64,000 nucleotides of DNA, from positions 1 through 64,000 of the forward strand of contig JAYONB010000011.1 of assembly GCA_038121105.1 (NCBI GenBank). Direction: 5' to 3'. Positions 24,431 to 33,565 of this stretch are shown here, piece after piece; the first letter of the stretch is position 1, and every line of letters starts with the position of its first letter. The notes under the pieces are model-generated. The model was not told where the DNA came from. It searched no databases and saw only the letters and a list, made by a program, of their open reading frames with translations. The translations under genes and the position numbers were made by a program. Origin of the DNA: CALJDF01 sp038121105 (GTDB lineage Bacteria; Pseudomonadota; Alphaproteobacteria; SHVP01).

Positions 24431-27112
24431 ATGAACGTCGTCGTCGTCGAATCACCCGCCAAGGCAAAAACGATCAATAAGTACCTTGGCAAAGACTATG
24501 TCGTGCTGGCCAGCTATGGCCACGTGCGCGACTTGCCGTCGAAGAACGGCTCGGTCGACCCCGACAACGATTTCGAGATGACCTACGAGACAGACCCGCG
24601 CTCTGCCGGTCACTTAAAAGACATTGCCAAAGCGCTGAAGGGCTCGGAGCGGCTTTATCTCGCAACCGATCCGGATCGCGAGGGCGAAGCGATTGCCTGG
24701 CACGTCCTGGGCGCACTGTCCGAGATGAAGGCGTGCAACGGCGTCGACGTCAAACGTGTGGTGTTCAACGAAATCACCAAGAGCGCCGTCCAAGAAGCGA
24801 TGCAACACCCGCGCGAGATCGACATGGATCTCGTCAACGCCCAACAAGCGCGCCGCGCGCTAGACTACCTCGTCGGCTTTACCTTGTCGCCGGTGCTTTG
24901 GCGCAAACTACCCGGCGCCCGCTCGGCCGGCCGCGTGCAATCGGTCGCTTTGCGGTTGATCTGCGAACGCGAACTCGAAATCGACAAGTTCATCCCGCAG
25001 GAATATTGGACGATTGCGGCGGACTTCCGGACCGCGGAGGGTGCCATCCTACCTGCGCGGTTGATCCAGCTGCGCGGTGAAAAACTCGAAAAGTTCTCGT
25101 TGAAGACGGAGGCGGAGGCGCAGGCCGCGTTGGCGCTTATTCAAGCCTCGCCAGGCTTCGCGGTGGCCGACGTTTCGGCAAAAGAGACCTCCCGACATCC
25201 GCCGCCGCCGTTCACAACCTCGACCTTGCAGCAAGAAGCCTCGCGCAAGCTCCGTTTTGCCGCACGGCGGACCATGCAGGTGGCGCAGCGGCTTTACGAA
25301 GGCATCAATCTGGGCGGCGAGGTGACGGGCCTCATCACCTATATGCGGACCGACGGCGTGCAAATCGCCAACGAGGCCATTGCCGGCTGCCGCCAAGTGA
25401 TCGCCAACGAGTACGGGCAAAAATATGTGCCCGAAAGTCCACGGGCCTATAAGACTAAAGCCAAGAATGCCCAAGAGGCGCATGAGGCGATCCGGCCCAC
25501 CGATCTGAGCCGGTTGCCGGAAGACATGGCAAAACACCTGTCACCCGAACAGGCGCAACTCTATGAGTTGATCTGGAAGCGGACGATCGCCAGCCAGATG
25601 GCCAGCGCGAAGCTGGAAAACGCCAGCATCGACATCGCCGCGAACGACAACAACAGCCGTTTTCGCGCCACCGGGCAGATCATTTTGTTCGACGGCTTTC
25701 TCAAGCTTTATCAGGAAGGCCGTGACGACGTGTCCAAAGAGGACGCGGCCGCCGACGACAACCGGGCGTTGCCCAAGGTCGCCGTCAAGGACCCGCTCGA
25801 GCACGGCGACGTCAAACCATCACAACACTTCACCGAACCGCCGCCCCGCTACACCGAGGCCACGCTCGTCAAGCGCCTCGAAGAACTCGGGATCGGCCGG
25901 CCTTCGACCTACGCGTCGATCCTATCGGTCCTGCAAGATCGCAATTACGTCCGGCTGGAGAAATCTCGCTTTTTTGCCGACGACCGGGGCCAACTCGTCA
26001 CCGCCTTCCTCGTCAGTTTTTTCGAACGCTACGTCGAGTACGACTTCACGGCCGACCTAGAAAACCAACTCGACGAGATTTCGGCGGGCCAGGTCAATTG
26101 GAAGAAAGTACTTGAGGCTTTCTGGAACGACTTCGCCGTCGCCGTTGACGGCACGAAAGATTTGCGGGTACGCGAGGTTCTCGACTCGCTCAATGAAATT
26201 CTCGCCGACCACGTGTTTCATCCGCCCGAGGACGGAGGCGATCCGCGCAAGTGTCCGTCGTGCGACGAAGGTACGCTGAGTATCAAGGTCGGTAAGTTCG
26301 GCGCTTTTGTCGGCTGTTCCAACTACCCGGACTGCAAGTTTACCCGCGCCCTAGGGGATTCGGGCGACGCCAGCAACGCCGGGGCCGGGCCGCGGGAACT
26401 TGGGATCGACCCGGCGACCGACGAGCCCGTGACGGTACGCAAAGGCCCGTACGGGTTTTACATCCAGCGTGGCGAGGCCGAGGGTGACAAGAAACCCAAA
26501 CGGGTTGCCATCCCGAAAGGATCCGATCCGCACGAGATCGAACTTGAAGAGGCCGCCCGGTACCTGTCGTTGCCACGCGAAGTCGGGAAACACCCTGAAA
26601 CGGGGAAAAAGATCAGCGCCGGGATCGGTCGGTTCGGGCCCTTCATCCGGCATGACGGCGAATACCGATCGTTGGGGGACGACGAGGATGTCCTTACGGT
26701 GGGACTCAACCGCGCCGTGGCGCTGTTGGCCGAACCCAAGCGGCGCCGTGGCCCGAAGGTCTTGAAGGCGCTCGGCGAACACCCCGTGGACTCCAAGCCT
26801 GTCGCGGTTCTGGATGGACGCTATGGCCCCTACGTCAATCACGGAAAGACCAACGCAACGCTGCCCGGCGGGACGGAGCCCGAAGAAATGACCCTCGAGG
26901 TCGCCCTCGGCCTTCTTGCCGAGCGCGAAAAGAAAGCTGGAACCACGAAGAAAACCAAGAAAACGGCGACGAAGCCCAAGGCGAAAAAGACCAAGGCAAA
27001 GAAATCGAAGGCCAAGAAGACAAAAACGAAGGCCACCAAAAAGACCAAGGCCGCAAAGCCGGCTAACAGCGATGCAACAAATACCGAGCCGGCGCCCTCG
27101 GCTGACGACTAG
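24431..27112 (+). CDS. topA: DNA topoisomerase I (type IA)
   Basis: 893 residues. The Toprim domain starts VVVESPAKAKTINKYLG and includes ATDPDREGEAIAWH, the acidic metal site. The catalytic tyrosine is Tyr304 in TYMRTDG. One zinc finger, CPSC...CSNYPDC, lies near residues 614-637. Three C-terminal repeats of the GPYG/RFGPF/RYGPY type follow, then a lysine- and threonine-rich tail (about 835-880) likely to bind DNA nonspecifically. The enzyme relaxes negative supercoils. The start has no near-consensus ribosome site. rnr begins 5 bp after the stop. Confidence 0.97.
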   Translation: MNVVVVESPAKAKTINKYLGKDYVVLASYGHVRDLPSKNGSVDPDNDFEMTYETDPRSAGHLKDIAKALKGSERLYLATDPDREGEAIAWHVLGALSEMKACNGVDVKRVVFNEITKSAVQEAMQHPREIDMDLVNAQQARRALDYLVGFTLSPVLWRKLPGARSAGRVQSVALRLICERELEIDKFIPQEYWTIAADFRTAEGAILPARLIQLRGEKLEKFSLKTEAEAQAALALIQASPGFAVADVSAKETSRHPPPPFTTSTLQQEASRKLRFAARRTMQVAQRLYEGINLGGEVTGLITYMRTDGVQIANEAIAGCRQVIANEYGQKYVPESPRAYKTKAKNAQEAHEAIRPTDLSRLPEDMAKHLSPEQAQLYELIWKRTIASQMASAKLENASIDIAANDNNSRFRATGQIILFDGFLKLYQEGRDDVSKEDAAADDNRALPKVAVKDPLEHGDVKPSQHFTEPPPRYTEATLVKRLEELGIGRPSTYASILSVLQDRNYVRLEKSRFFADDRGQLVTAFLVSFFERYVEYDFTADLENQLDEISAGQVNWKKVLEAFWNDFAVAVDGTKDLRVREVLDSLNEILADHVFHPPEDGGDPRKCPSCDEGTLSIKVGKFGAFVGCSNYPDCKFTRALGDSGDASNAGAGPRELGIDPATDEPVTVRKGPYGFYIQRGEAEGDKKPKRVAIPKGSDPHEIELEEAARYLSLPREVGKHPETGKKISAGIGRFGPFIRHDGEYRSLGDDEDVLTVGLNRAVALLAEPKRRRGPKVLKALGEHPVDSKPVAVLDGRYGPYVNHGKTNATLPGGTEPEEMTLEVALGLLAEREKKAGTTKKTKKTATKPKAKKTKAKKSKAKKTKTKATKKTKAAKPANSDATNTEPAPSADD

Positions 27113-27117
27113 CCGAT

Positions 27118-29343
27118 ATGGCCCGCAGCGGGCGTAAGGCACCCTTCCCGACCCGAGACGAGATCCTTCGGTACGTCCAAGACAACCCCGACCGCGCCAG
27201 CAAGCGTGAGATCGCCCGAGCCTTCGGCATCAAGGGCGATGCCCGCAAGGAACTGAAGCGTCTTCTGCGCGAGATGTTCGACGACGGCACGCTCGAACGA
27301 CGCCTTGGCCGACGGGTCGGCGATCCCGCCAAACTACCCAACGTTACACCCCTCGAGGTGAGCGATATCGATGTCGACGGCGAATTGTGGTGTCGCCCAC
27401 TCCAGTGGACCACCGACACAGAAGCGCCGCGTGTCCTTCTCATCCCGGATTCTAGGCAAAGAACGGGTCCGGCTCTCGGTATCGGCGACCGCGTCCTTGC
27501 GCGCATCCAAGAAGAAAATGGCCACTACCAAGCGCGCGTGATGCGAGTTATCGGGCGCGGCCCCGATCGCATGGTGGGGGTGTTCGATTTAGTCGGTGGC
27601 CAGGGTCGCATTCATCCCACGGATCGAACCGGTCGCGACCTGTGGGTCGCCGGACCGGATAGCGGCGGCGCGCAGCCGGGCGACTTGGTTCACGCAGAAG
27701 TTCTTCCCGCGCGTCGTCTGGGATTGCAGCAGGGCCGCGTCGTCGAACGGATCGGCAGCAAGAACGACGCGCGGGCGCTGAGCCTGATCTCGATCCATAC
27801 ACACGACCTACCGACACGATTCCGCCCGGACTCCGTGGAAGCGGCCGAACGTGCCACCGTCCCCAAACTCGGCAAACGGACCGACCTGAGGGATATCCCA
27901 CTGGTCACCATCGATCCCGAAGATGCGCGCGACTTCGACGATGCGATATGGGCCGAACCGGACCCCGACCCGAGAAATGCCGGTGGCTGGCATCTATTGA
28001 TCGCAATTGCCGACGTCGCTCATTACGTCCGAAGCGGCACCGCCTTGGATGCTGACGCAGCCAAACGCGGGAACTCGGCCTATTTCCCGGACCGAGTTGT
28101 GCCGATGTTGCCCGACGCCCTGTCGAGTGGCGTGTGTTCGTTGCGACCCGACGAAGTTCGCGCCTGCATGGCGGTCGAGGTTTGGATCGATCGCGAGGGT
28201 AACAAGCGCCACCACCGGTTTGTACGAGGCCTAATGCGCTCGGCCCGTCGCTTCACGTATGCCGAAGCGCAGGCGCTCTACGACAACGACGACATCACGG
28301 ACCCCACGCGGCGCGATCTCATCGTGCCGCTCTATGGCGCCCACGACGCCCTGAGGAAAGCGCGCGATGCGCGAGGTCCGCTCGCTCTGGATCTACCGGA
28401 GCGCATCGTGCGGCTTTCGTCGGACGGCGATATCGTCTCGATCGAGCCGCGTGTGACATTACGAAGCCATCAGTTGGTTGAAGATTTCATGATTCTCGCC
28501 AACGTGTGCGCGGCCGAAACGCTGGAGGAAAAGCACCTACCCTGCATGTACCGCGTGCACGACGAACCCGATCGGGAAAAATTGTCGGCGCTGCGCGATT
28601 TTCTGAAAACGCTCGATTTGAACCTCGCACCAGGGCAGGTCCTACAGCCCAAGGCGTTCAACGCCATCTTGGCCAAAGCTACGGGATCCCCGGCCGAACA
28701 CTTGATCCATCAGGTCGTGCTGCGCGCTCAAGCGCAAGCGGTCTACAGCCCTGACAACATCGGCCATTTCGGGCTTGCGTTGGCGCGCTATGCGCACTTC
28801 ACCTCGCCGATCCGCCGCTATGCCGATTTGCTGGTTCATCGCGGTTTGATCACGGCGTGCCGGCTCGGCAACGACGGTCTTGCGAAGGACGATGGGACCG
28901 ACTGGCACCAGATTGGAGAACAGATCTCGCAGGCCGAACGCCGTGCCATGGTTGCCGAACGCGACGCCGTGGACCGATTTACCGCGCTGTTCCTGAGCGA
29001 AAAAGTCGGCGCGCTGTTTCGCGGTCGTATCAGTGGTGTCTCACGATTCGGGTTGTTCGTGACGCTCGACGAAAGCGGTGCCGACGGCCTTGCCCCGATC
29101 CGCTCGCTCGGAGATGAGTTCTTCCAGCACGACGAGGCACAGCACGCCCTGATCGGCGAAAAGAGCGGAAAGACATGGCGATTGGGCGATGAGGTAAAGG
29201 TGAAACTGCTCGACGCCGACCCCATCGGCGGGCGTTTGCGCCTCGAAATCGTCAGCGAGGCGCCGACGCGCAGCCAACCCGGCAAGCGTCGCGGCCCCCG
29301 ACGGCAGCCCACCGGGCGGCGCCGCAACCAAAGAGGGCGCTAG
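27118..29343 (+). CDS. rnr: ribonuclease R
   Basis: 741 residues. An N-terminal winged helix (RDEILRYVQDNPDRASKREI) and cold-shock-type RNA-binding domains precede the RNB catalytic domain with IDPEDARDFDDAIWAE near residue 270, whose aspartates bind Mg2+. HFTSPIRRYADLLVHR and a C-terminal S1 domain (GRISGVSRFGLFVTLDESGA) follow, then a basic tail rich in Arg. The enzyme degrades structured RNA 3' to 5' and takes part in rRNA quality control and trans-translation. It follows topA on the same strand. Confidence 0.96.
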   Translation: MARSGRKAPFPTRDEILRYVQDNPDRASKREIARAFGIKGDARKELKRLLREMFDDGTLERRLGRRVGDPAKLPNVTPLEVSDIDVDGELWCRPLQWTTDTEAPRVLLIPDSRQRTGPALGIGDRVLARIQEENGHYQARVMRVIGRGPDRMVGVFDLVGGQGRIHPTDRTGRDLWVAGPDSGGAQPGDLVHAEVLPARRLGLQQGRVVERIGSKNDARALSLISIHTHDLPTRFRPDSVEAAERATVPKLGKRTDLRDIPLVTIDPEDARDFDDAIWAEPDPDPRNAGGWHLLIAIADVAHYVRSGTALDADAAKRGNSAYFPDRVVPMLPDALSSGVCSLRPDEVRACMAVEVWIDREGNKRHHRFVRGLMRSARRFTYAEAQALYDNDDITDPTRRDLIVPLYGAHDALRKARDARGPLALDLPERIVRLSSDGDIVSIEPRVTLRSHQLVEDFMILANVCAAETLEEKHLPCMYRVHDEPDREKLSALRDFLKTLDLNLAPGQVLQPKAFNAILAKATGSPAEHLIHQVVLRAQAQAVYSPDNIGHFGLALARYAHFTSPIRRYADLLVHRGLITACRLGNDGLAKDDGTDWHQIGEQISQAERRAMVAERDAVDRFTALFLSEKVGALFRGRISGVSRFGLFVTLDESGADGLAPIRSLGDEFFQHDEAQHALIGEKSGKTWRLGDEVKVKLLDADPIGGRLRLEIVSEAPTRSQPGKRRGPRRQPTGRRRNQRGR

Positions 29344-29393
29344 GACATCCGTGCGGTGTTCTACCTCACGCGTTTCTCGGGTAGAACATCGGG

Positions 29394-30134
29394 ATGACCA
29401 ACATGCACCCTAAGGCGCGCTATCCTCGAGATGCGGCAAGCCTGATTCTCGTGCGCCATTCTGACGGCAATCCAGAAATCCTGATGGGCCGGCGACCGCA
29501 GCGACAGGCATTCATGCCCGATGTCTACGTTTTCCCCGGCGGCGCGGTCGACCGACGGGACGGCTTTGCGGAGATCGCGAACGACTACCATCCCTCCGTC
29601 CAACAGGCGCTGACGCGACATTGCACGCTTCACCGCGCACGCGCCCTCGGTCTTGCGGCGATCCGCGAAACCTACGAAGAAACCGGATTGTTTTTTGGCG
29701 TCCGAGATCAGGCGTTTTCCGGCAAAGCACCGACCGGCTGGGCCGCCTTTGCAGAAGCCCAAATCAAACCAGCGCTTGGAGCGCTGGGGTTCGTTGCGCG
29801 GGCGATTACGCCGAAGGGTCCCCCACGGCGATTCCATGCCCGCTTTTTCGTCGCCGATGCGCGTCACCTGCACGGTACGCTTCGGGAGAACGACGAACTG
29901 CTGGACCTGACCTGGGTGCCGATCAACGAGATCGACCGCCTGCCGACAGCCAGCGTCACCGAACTGGTCGTCAACGAAGTTGCGACGGCCCTGTCCTTGC
30001 AGCCTGAAGAGGATGCACAGCAGGGCATTCCCTTTATCACCCGCCGGATGGGCAAGCGCGTCATTCGATACGAAATGGCCGATGGTCGTATCGTGCGGGG
30101 ACTCTTTGAATCGGCGGTCGACGACGGATCGTGA
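29394..30134 (+). CDS. Nudix hydrolase (NUDT19-like layout)
   Basis: 246 residues. YVFPGGAVDRRDG begins the Nudix box but the second half, LAAIRETYEETGLFFG, lies about 45 residues later, so the box is split by an insertion. This layout occurs in the NUDT19/CoA-diphosphatase-like branch. The metal-binding RETYEETG residues are all present. C-terminal part: FHARFFVADA and LTWVPINEIDRLPTAS. The likely reaction is hydrolysis of a nucleoside diphosphate linked to another moiety, perhaps a CoA ester; the substrate is not known. Confidence 0.85.
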   Translation: MTNMHPKARYPRDAASLILVRHSDGNPEILMGRRPQRQAFMPDVYVFPGGAVDRRDGFAEIANDYHPSVQQALTRHCTLHRARALGLAAIRETYEETGLFFGVRDQAFSGKAPTGWAAFAEAQIKPALGALGFVARAITPKGPPRRFHARFFVADARHLHGTLRENDELLDLTWVPINEIDRLPTASVTELVVNEVATALSLQPEEDAQQGIPFITRRMGKRVIRYEMADGRIVRGLFESAVDDGS

Positions 30135-30259
30135 GCCGGGCCCAAGCCCCGGCTATGGGCCATTTGAGGCGTCGACCCGCCCCCTACCGCCTCTGGCCCT
30201 CGTAATCGCTTGATTTCTGCGCCCAAAGGCTAGCCAGACGCGCCCGGTCGTTGCACCGC

Positions 30260-30287
30260 TTGACACCGGCGCGGGACGGACTATCGT
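30260..30287 (+). promoter_or_regulatory. candidate sigma-70 promoter for rpmG
   Basis: TTGACA, a 16-bp spacer, then TATCGT, about 43 bp before the rpmG start. The -35 is exact and the -10 moderate. It lies in the 195-bp gap after the Nudix gene, which fits a ribosomal protein gene with its own promoter and terminator. Confidence 0.45.
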
Positions 30288-30329
30288 CCGGCCCCAATCG
30301 CGCCCCAGTGGGCAGCATGGAGACAAGAA

Positions 30330-30497
30330 ATGGCAAAACCCGCCGTCGTCAAGATCAAGCTCGAGAGTACCGCCGGCACCGGGTACTACTACGTGACCAA
30401 GAAGAATCCGCGCAATATCACCGAGAAAATGGTGCTCAAGAAGTACGATCCGGTCGCGCGCAAACATGTCGAGTTTAAAGAAGCGCGTATCAAATAG
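30330..30497 (+). CDS. rpmG: 50S ribosomal protein L33
   Basis: 55 residues starting MAKPAVVKIKLESTAGTGYY and containing YVTKKNPRN and KMVLKKYDPVARKHVEFKEA. Length and sequence match bacterial L33 throughout. It has no cysteines, so it is the zinc-independent (C-minus) form. L33 sits near the E site of the large subunit. The gene stands alone, between a candidate promoter at 30260 and a terminator hairpin at 30521. Confidence 0.96.
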   Translation: MAKPAVVKIKLESTAGTGYYYVTKKNPRNITEKMVLKKYDPVARKHVEFKEARIK

Positions 30498-30520
30498 TCT
30501 GCGCTATCGATCGACGATTA

Positions 30521-30543
30521 GGGCCGCCTTTGGGCGGCCTTTC
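30521..30543. terminator. rho-independent terminator after rpmG
   Basis: GGCCGCC, a TTTG loop and GGCGGCC form a perfect 7-bp GC stem, followed by TTTCT. It lies 24 bp after the rpmG stop and just before the stop of the convergent receiver gene, so it may serve both strands, though the run of A on the left side is absent. Confidence 0.75.
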
Positions 30544-30965
30544 TATTTGGGGCCCACCGCGATCACTGCCGCGACGAGGGCAACGATGTCTTCCGCCGAA
30601 AACGGTTTTTCCAGCAGCGCCACCGCGCCGGCCCGCTCAAGGGCGGCGCTGGATTCCGGTCCGTCAGGCGCCGTCATCGCGACAACCGGAATGGACGCGG
30701 TGCGGGGATCACCAGCAAGTTGGGCCATCAAATCCAGGCCCGACTCGGCGCCCAAATTTACGTCCACCAAAATCGTGGCAGGCCGACGAGATTGCGCCAG
30801 CTGCAGCGCAGGTTGAACCGACGCGACGGTTTCCACGGCATGACCCATGGTTTGAACGACGTCGGCAACGAGCCCGGCGGTAAGGGCATCGTCTTCCACA
30901 ACGATGATCGTCTTCTGCGACACCGGCGCAGTATAGTCCCTCACATGAACCTCGTAACGCGCCAT
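30543..30965 (-). CDS. single-domain response regulator (receiver)
   Basis: 140 residues from the ATG at 30965, though a GTG at 30923 (VSQKTIIVVEDD) is a more natural start because the first 14 residues are not receiver-like. IIVVEDDALTAGLVADVVQT gives the acidic pair, ILVDVNLGAESG the phospho-acceptor Asp, VVAMTA the Thr/Ser switch residue and LLEKPFS the conserved Lys. There is no output domain, as in CheY or DivK. No histidine kinase lies nearby. It is head to head with the HAD gene, with starts almost on top of each other. Confidence 0.88.
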   Translation of the reverse strand: MARYEVHVRDYTAPVSQKTIIVVEDDALTAGLVADVVQTMGHAVETVASVQPALQLAQSRRPATILVDVNLGAESGLDLMAQLAGDPRTASIPVVAMTAPDGPESSAALERAGAVALLEKPFSAEDIVALVAAVIAVGPK

Positions 30966-31635
30966 GCCTGATCAACTCATCAAAGATGTCGCCCTCCAGC
31001 TTGAGGCCCTCGAGTTGGACCAAACGCAACCGCTCATCGTGACCGATGCCGACGAAGTGTTGGTTCGTTTTGGCGACGGGATGGAGGCGTTCCTAACCGC
31101 GCAGGGCCTTTACTACGATTGGACCGCATTTCACTTCGAAGGTACGATTCGCCGCGTGGCCGACGACCAAGCGATCCCCAATCACGAGGTCGCTGAAGTG
31201 CGCGAGCGATTCCTCGATGAATGCATCCACGACCTACCGGAGGTCCCCGGCGCTGCCGAGGCTTTGTCGCGGTTGTCGGCCTACGCGCAAATCGTCGTGT
31301 TGACGAATATTTCGCATTCGGCCCGCCAGGCTCGGCGCGATAGCTTACGCCGCCTGGGCATCGACCACCCCGTCGTCACCAATGTCGGCGGCAAAGGACA
31401 TGCGGTGCGCGATTTGGCCCAGCAAACCGAGGCCGTGACGATCTTCATCGACGACTTGCCGGAGCATCACGAATCGGTGGCGCTACATGCGCCCGACGTG
31501 CATCGGATTCAATTCATCGAAGATCCGCGGCTGGAAAACCTTGTGGGCAAAGCACGTCATAGCCACCACCGAACGGAAACGTGGCCCGACGCCGAGCGCA
31601 CGATTCGCAAAATACTAGGCGTGAAAACGGCGTGA
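30964..31635 (+). CDS. HAD-superfamily hydrolase-like protein
   Basis: 223 residues. LIVTDADEVLVRF carries the DxDxV nucleophile motif of the HAD fold, VVLTNIS the second motif (Thr), and IFIDDLPEHHESV the acidic fourth motif. The cap region between them is helical. Members are mostly phosphatases; the substrate is unknown. The start codon overlaps that of the divergent receiver gene (CATG), and the gene overlaps the following ROK kinase by 4 bases (GTGA), so it is coupled to it and may act on a sugar phosphate. Confidence 0.78.
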   Translation: MPDQLIKDVALQLEALELDQTQPLIVTDADEVLVRFGDGMEAFLTAQGLYYDWTAFHFEGTIRRVADDQAIPNHEVAEVRERFLDECIHDLPEVPGAAEALSRLSAYAQIVVLTNISHSARQARRDSLRRLGIDHPVVTNVGGKGHAVRDLAQQTEAVTIFIDDLPEHHESVALHAPDVHRIQFIEDPRLENLVGKARHSHHRTETWPDAERTIRKILGVKTA

Positions 31636-32543
31636 CCTCGACCGGCCTCTGCCGCATCGGCATCGATCTAGGCGGCACCAAGATCGAAGGCGTCGCGCTC
31701 GCCGAAAACGGGGAAGAGGCCGCGCGAATCCGTATCGACGCACCGCGTGACAATTACCTCGATACGGTGGCCGCGATTGCGACCTTGGTCGACGACATCG
31801 CGATCGCCACGCCGTGCGCAAGACCGGTCGGCATCGGCATTCCCGGCGCGATCTCACCCGCGACCGGCCTCGTCAAAAACGCCAACTCGACGTGGCTGAT
31901 TGGCCATCCGTTTAACCGTGATCTGGAGGATGCGCTCGACCGCCCCGTCCGCATCGCCAACGACGCCAATTGCTTTGCGTTGTCCGAAGCCCTAGACGGC
32001 GCCGCCGCAGACTACAACGCCGTTTTCGGCATCATCCTCGGGACGGGCGTCGGCGCCGGAATGGTCTGGAGCGATCGCGCGATCACGGGGCGCAACGCCA
32101 TTGCCGGCGAATGGGGACACAACCCGCTCCCCTGGCCGGCCGACGACGAGCGGCCGGGGCCCCCATGCTATTGCAGTCGACAGGGCTGCATCGAGACGTT
32201 TTTGTCCGGGCCCGGTCTGACGGCCGATCATCGCGCCAGGGTCGGCGATGCACTGAGCCCGGAAGAGATCGTCGATCATGCCGAGCAGGGCGACCCGGCG
32301 AGCCTGGAAACACTCGATCGCTATGCCAACCGCTTGGCCCGGGCGCTGGCGCATGTCATCAACATTGTTGACCCGGATGCCATTGTCGTTGGTGGCGGCC
32401 TCTCGAACATCGCCGCGCTCTACAGGCAGGTTCCCACTCGATGGGGCCGCTATGTATTTTCTGACGAAGTGTCGACACCGCTCTTGAGGGCCAAGCACGG
32501 CGACTCGAGCGGCGTGCGGGGCGCTGCCCGGTTATGGCCGTGA
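31632..32543 (+). CDS. ROK-family sugar kinase (fructokinase-like)
   Basis: 303 residues from a GTG that overlaps the upstream stop. IGIDLGGTKIEGVAL is the ATP-binding motif, PGAISPATGLVKNANSTWL the sugar site with NDANCFALSEA, and the ROK zinc motif reads GEWGHNPLP...CYCSRQGCIE, with the His and three Cys intact. IVDPDAIVVGGGLSN closes the C-terminal domain. Such enzymes phosphorylate glucose, fructose, N-acetylglucosamine or relatives; the exact sugar is undetermined. The 3' end overlaps the convergent eipB-like gene by 12 bases. Confidence 0.92.
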   Translation: MTSTGLCRIGIDLGGTKIEGVALAENGEEAARIRIDAPRDNYLDTVAAIATLVDDIAIATPCARPVGIGIPGAISPATGLVKNANSTWLIGHPFNRDLEDALDRPVRIANDANCFALSEALDGAAADYNAVFGIILGTGVGAGMVWSDRAITGRNAIAGEWGHNPLPWPADDERPGPPCYCSRQGCIETFLSGPGLTADHRARVGDALSPEEIVDHAEQGDPASLETLDRYANRLARALAHVINIVDPDAIVVGGGLSNIAALYRQVPTRWGRYVFSDEVSTPLLRAKHGDSSGVRGAARLWP

Positions 32544-33359
32544 GGCGTTACAGTCAGGCGGAAAATAGTCCAGCCGCTTGAGCCGTGCGTTGAGCGCGAA
32601 GCTGCCGTAATCAAGCACGAGATCGCTCGCAACCCCGTTTTCATGGAGTCGAAACGCGATCTCGTACTCCGGGAGGGCGCTATCCGTCGCCGGTTTGAAG
32701 TAGGCGAGCTGAACGTTCCAGGCCGCACCGTCATCCAACCGGGCGGCCACCTCGGTGTCGCGTGTCGGCGTGGCGGGTTTGGAAATCCACGCCACGGCAT
32801 CGTAGAGCCCATCTGGGCCCGACCCGTCGTACACCCGACGCTCGACGCTTTGGCGACCCTTTTGGGCCGCCTCAATCAATACCTTGAAATGCTCGGTAGG
32901 AAAGACCGTGCCGGCCTCGAGGGGCAACTCTCCCGGTTCGGGCCGCGTGAACACCACCTTGCCCTCGCCCCCCTCGGTCAATAGGTCGGCGTGCCCCGAA
33001 TGGCGGCTTTGTTCAGCACCGTTGGAGGTGTCGCGACTATCAAAACGAATTTCTGTGCCGTCGCCCGACTCCCAGGACTGGAAGTTGAAATCCCGTAGGA
33101 TCTGTTCGCCGTCGGCGCTGGTGGTCAGCAGCACCATGCGTTGGGATTGCGTAAAACCATCACACGAATCCGTGACCTGCAGCACCAGGCGTCCGCTAAC
33201 GCCCGCGATCCCGCTGTCGCTTCGGTTTTTCGACATCGTCAGCTCGTAAACGCCGATGTGCGATTGCAGCGATGCCGCGTCGGCGCCGCCCAACCATACG
33301 GCACCGGCAACACAGGCCATGCCTATGCGAGCGAAAATCACGCGCCTTCGAACGATCAT
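32532..33359 (-). CDS. eipB: EipB-family (DUF1849) periplasmic envelope protein
   Basis: 275 residues with an N-terminal signal peptide (FARIGMACVAGAVWLGGADA). The mature part is beta-rich, consistent with the spiral beta-barrel of EipB, with two cysteines in VTDSCDGF and the C-terminal FPPDCNASRP; these fit the conserved disulfide of the family. EipB is needed for cell-envelope integrity in Brucella. The gene is convergent with the ROK kinase and has about 200 bp of free upstream sequence for its promoter. Confidence 0.87.
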   Translation of the reverse strand: MIVRRRVIFARIGMACVAGAVWLGGADAASLQSHIGVYELTMSKNRSDSGIAGVSGRLVLQVTDSCDGFTQSQRMVLLTTSADGEQILRDFNFQSWESGDGTEIRFDSRDTSNGAEQSRHSGHADLLTEGGEGKVVFTRPEPGELPLEAGTVFPTEHFKVLIEAAQKGRQSVERRVYDGSGPDGLYDAVAWISKPATPTRDTEVAARLDDGAAWNVQLAYFKPATDSALPEYEIAFRLHENGVASDLVLDYGSFALNARLKRLDYFPPDCNASRP

Positions 33360-33565
33360 GTCAAAACGTTATTGAACGCGCGGACTTTTGTCACTGGCCA
33401 ATACCTGCACCCTGCGCGGCAAGCCTTGCCGCCCGGACGGGCCGAAGTTGCCTGCCGCTAAATCTTAACCATGGATAAATAGGCAGTGCGCCACCTCGGA
33501 AATGGCACGGGCATTGCCAAGAGAGAGCTAAGAGTTTGGCTTTGTATTGAGTACTCAGGTTGGGA

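Noticed and set aside
26351..27142. 263-codon open frame on the minus strand
   Set aside because: It lies entirely opposite topA, whose domains are clear, and its Phe/Leu/Gly-rich composition is an artefact of the Lys-rich antisense strand.
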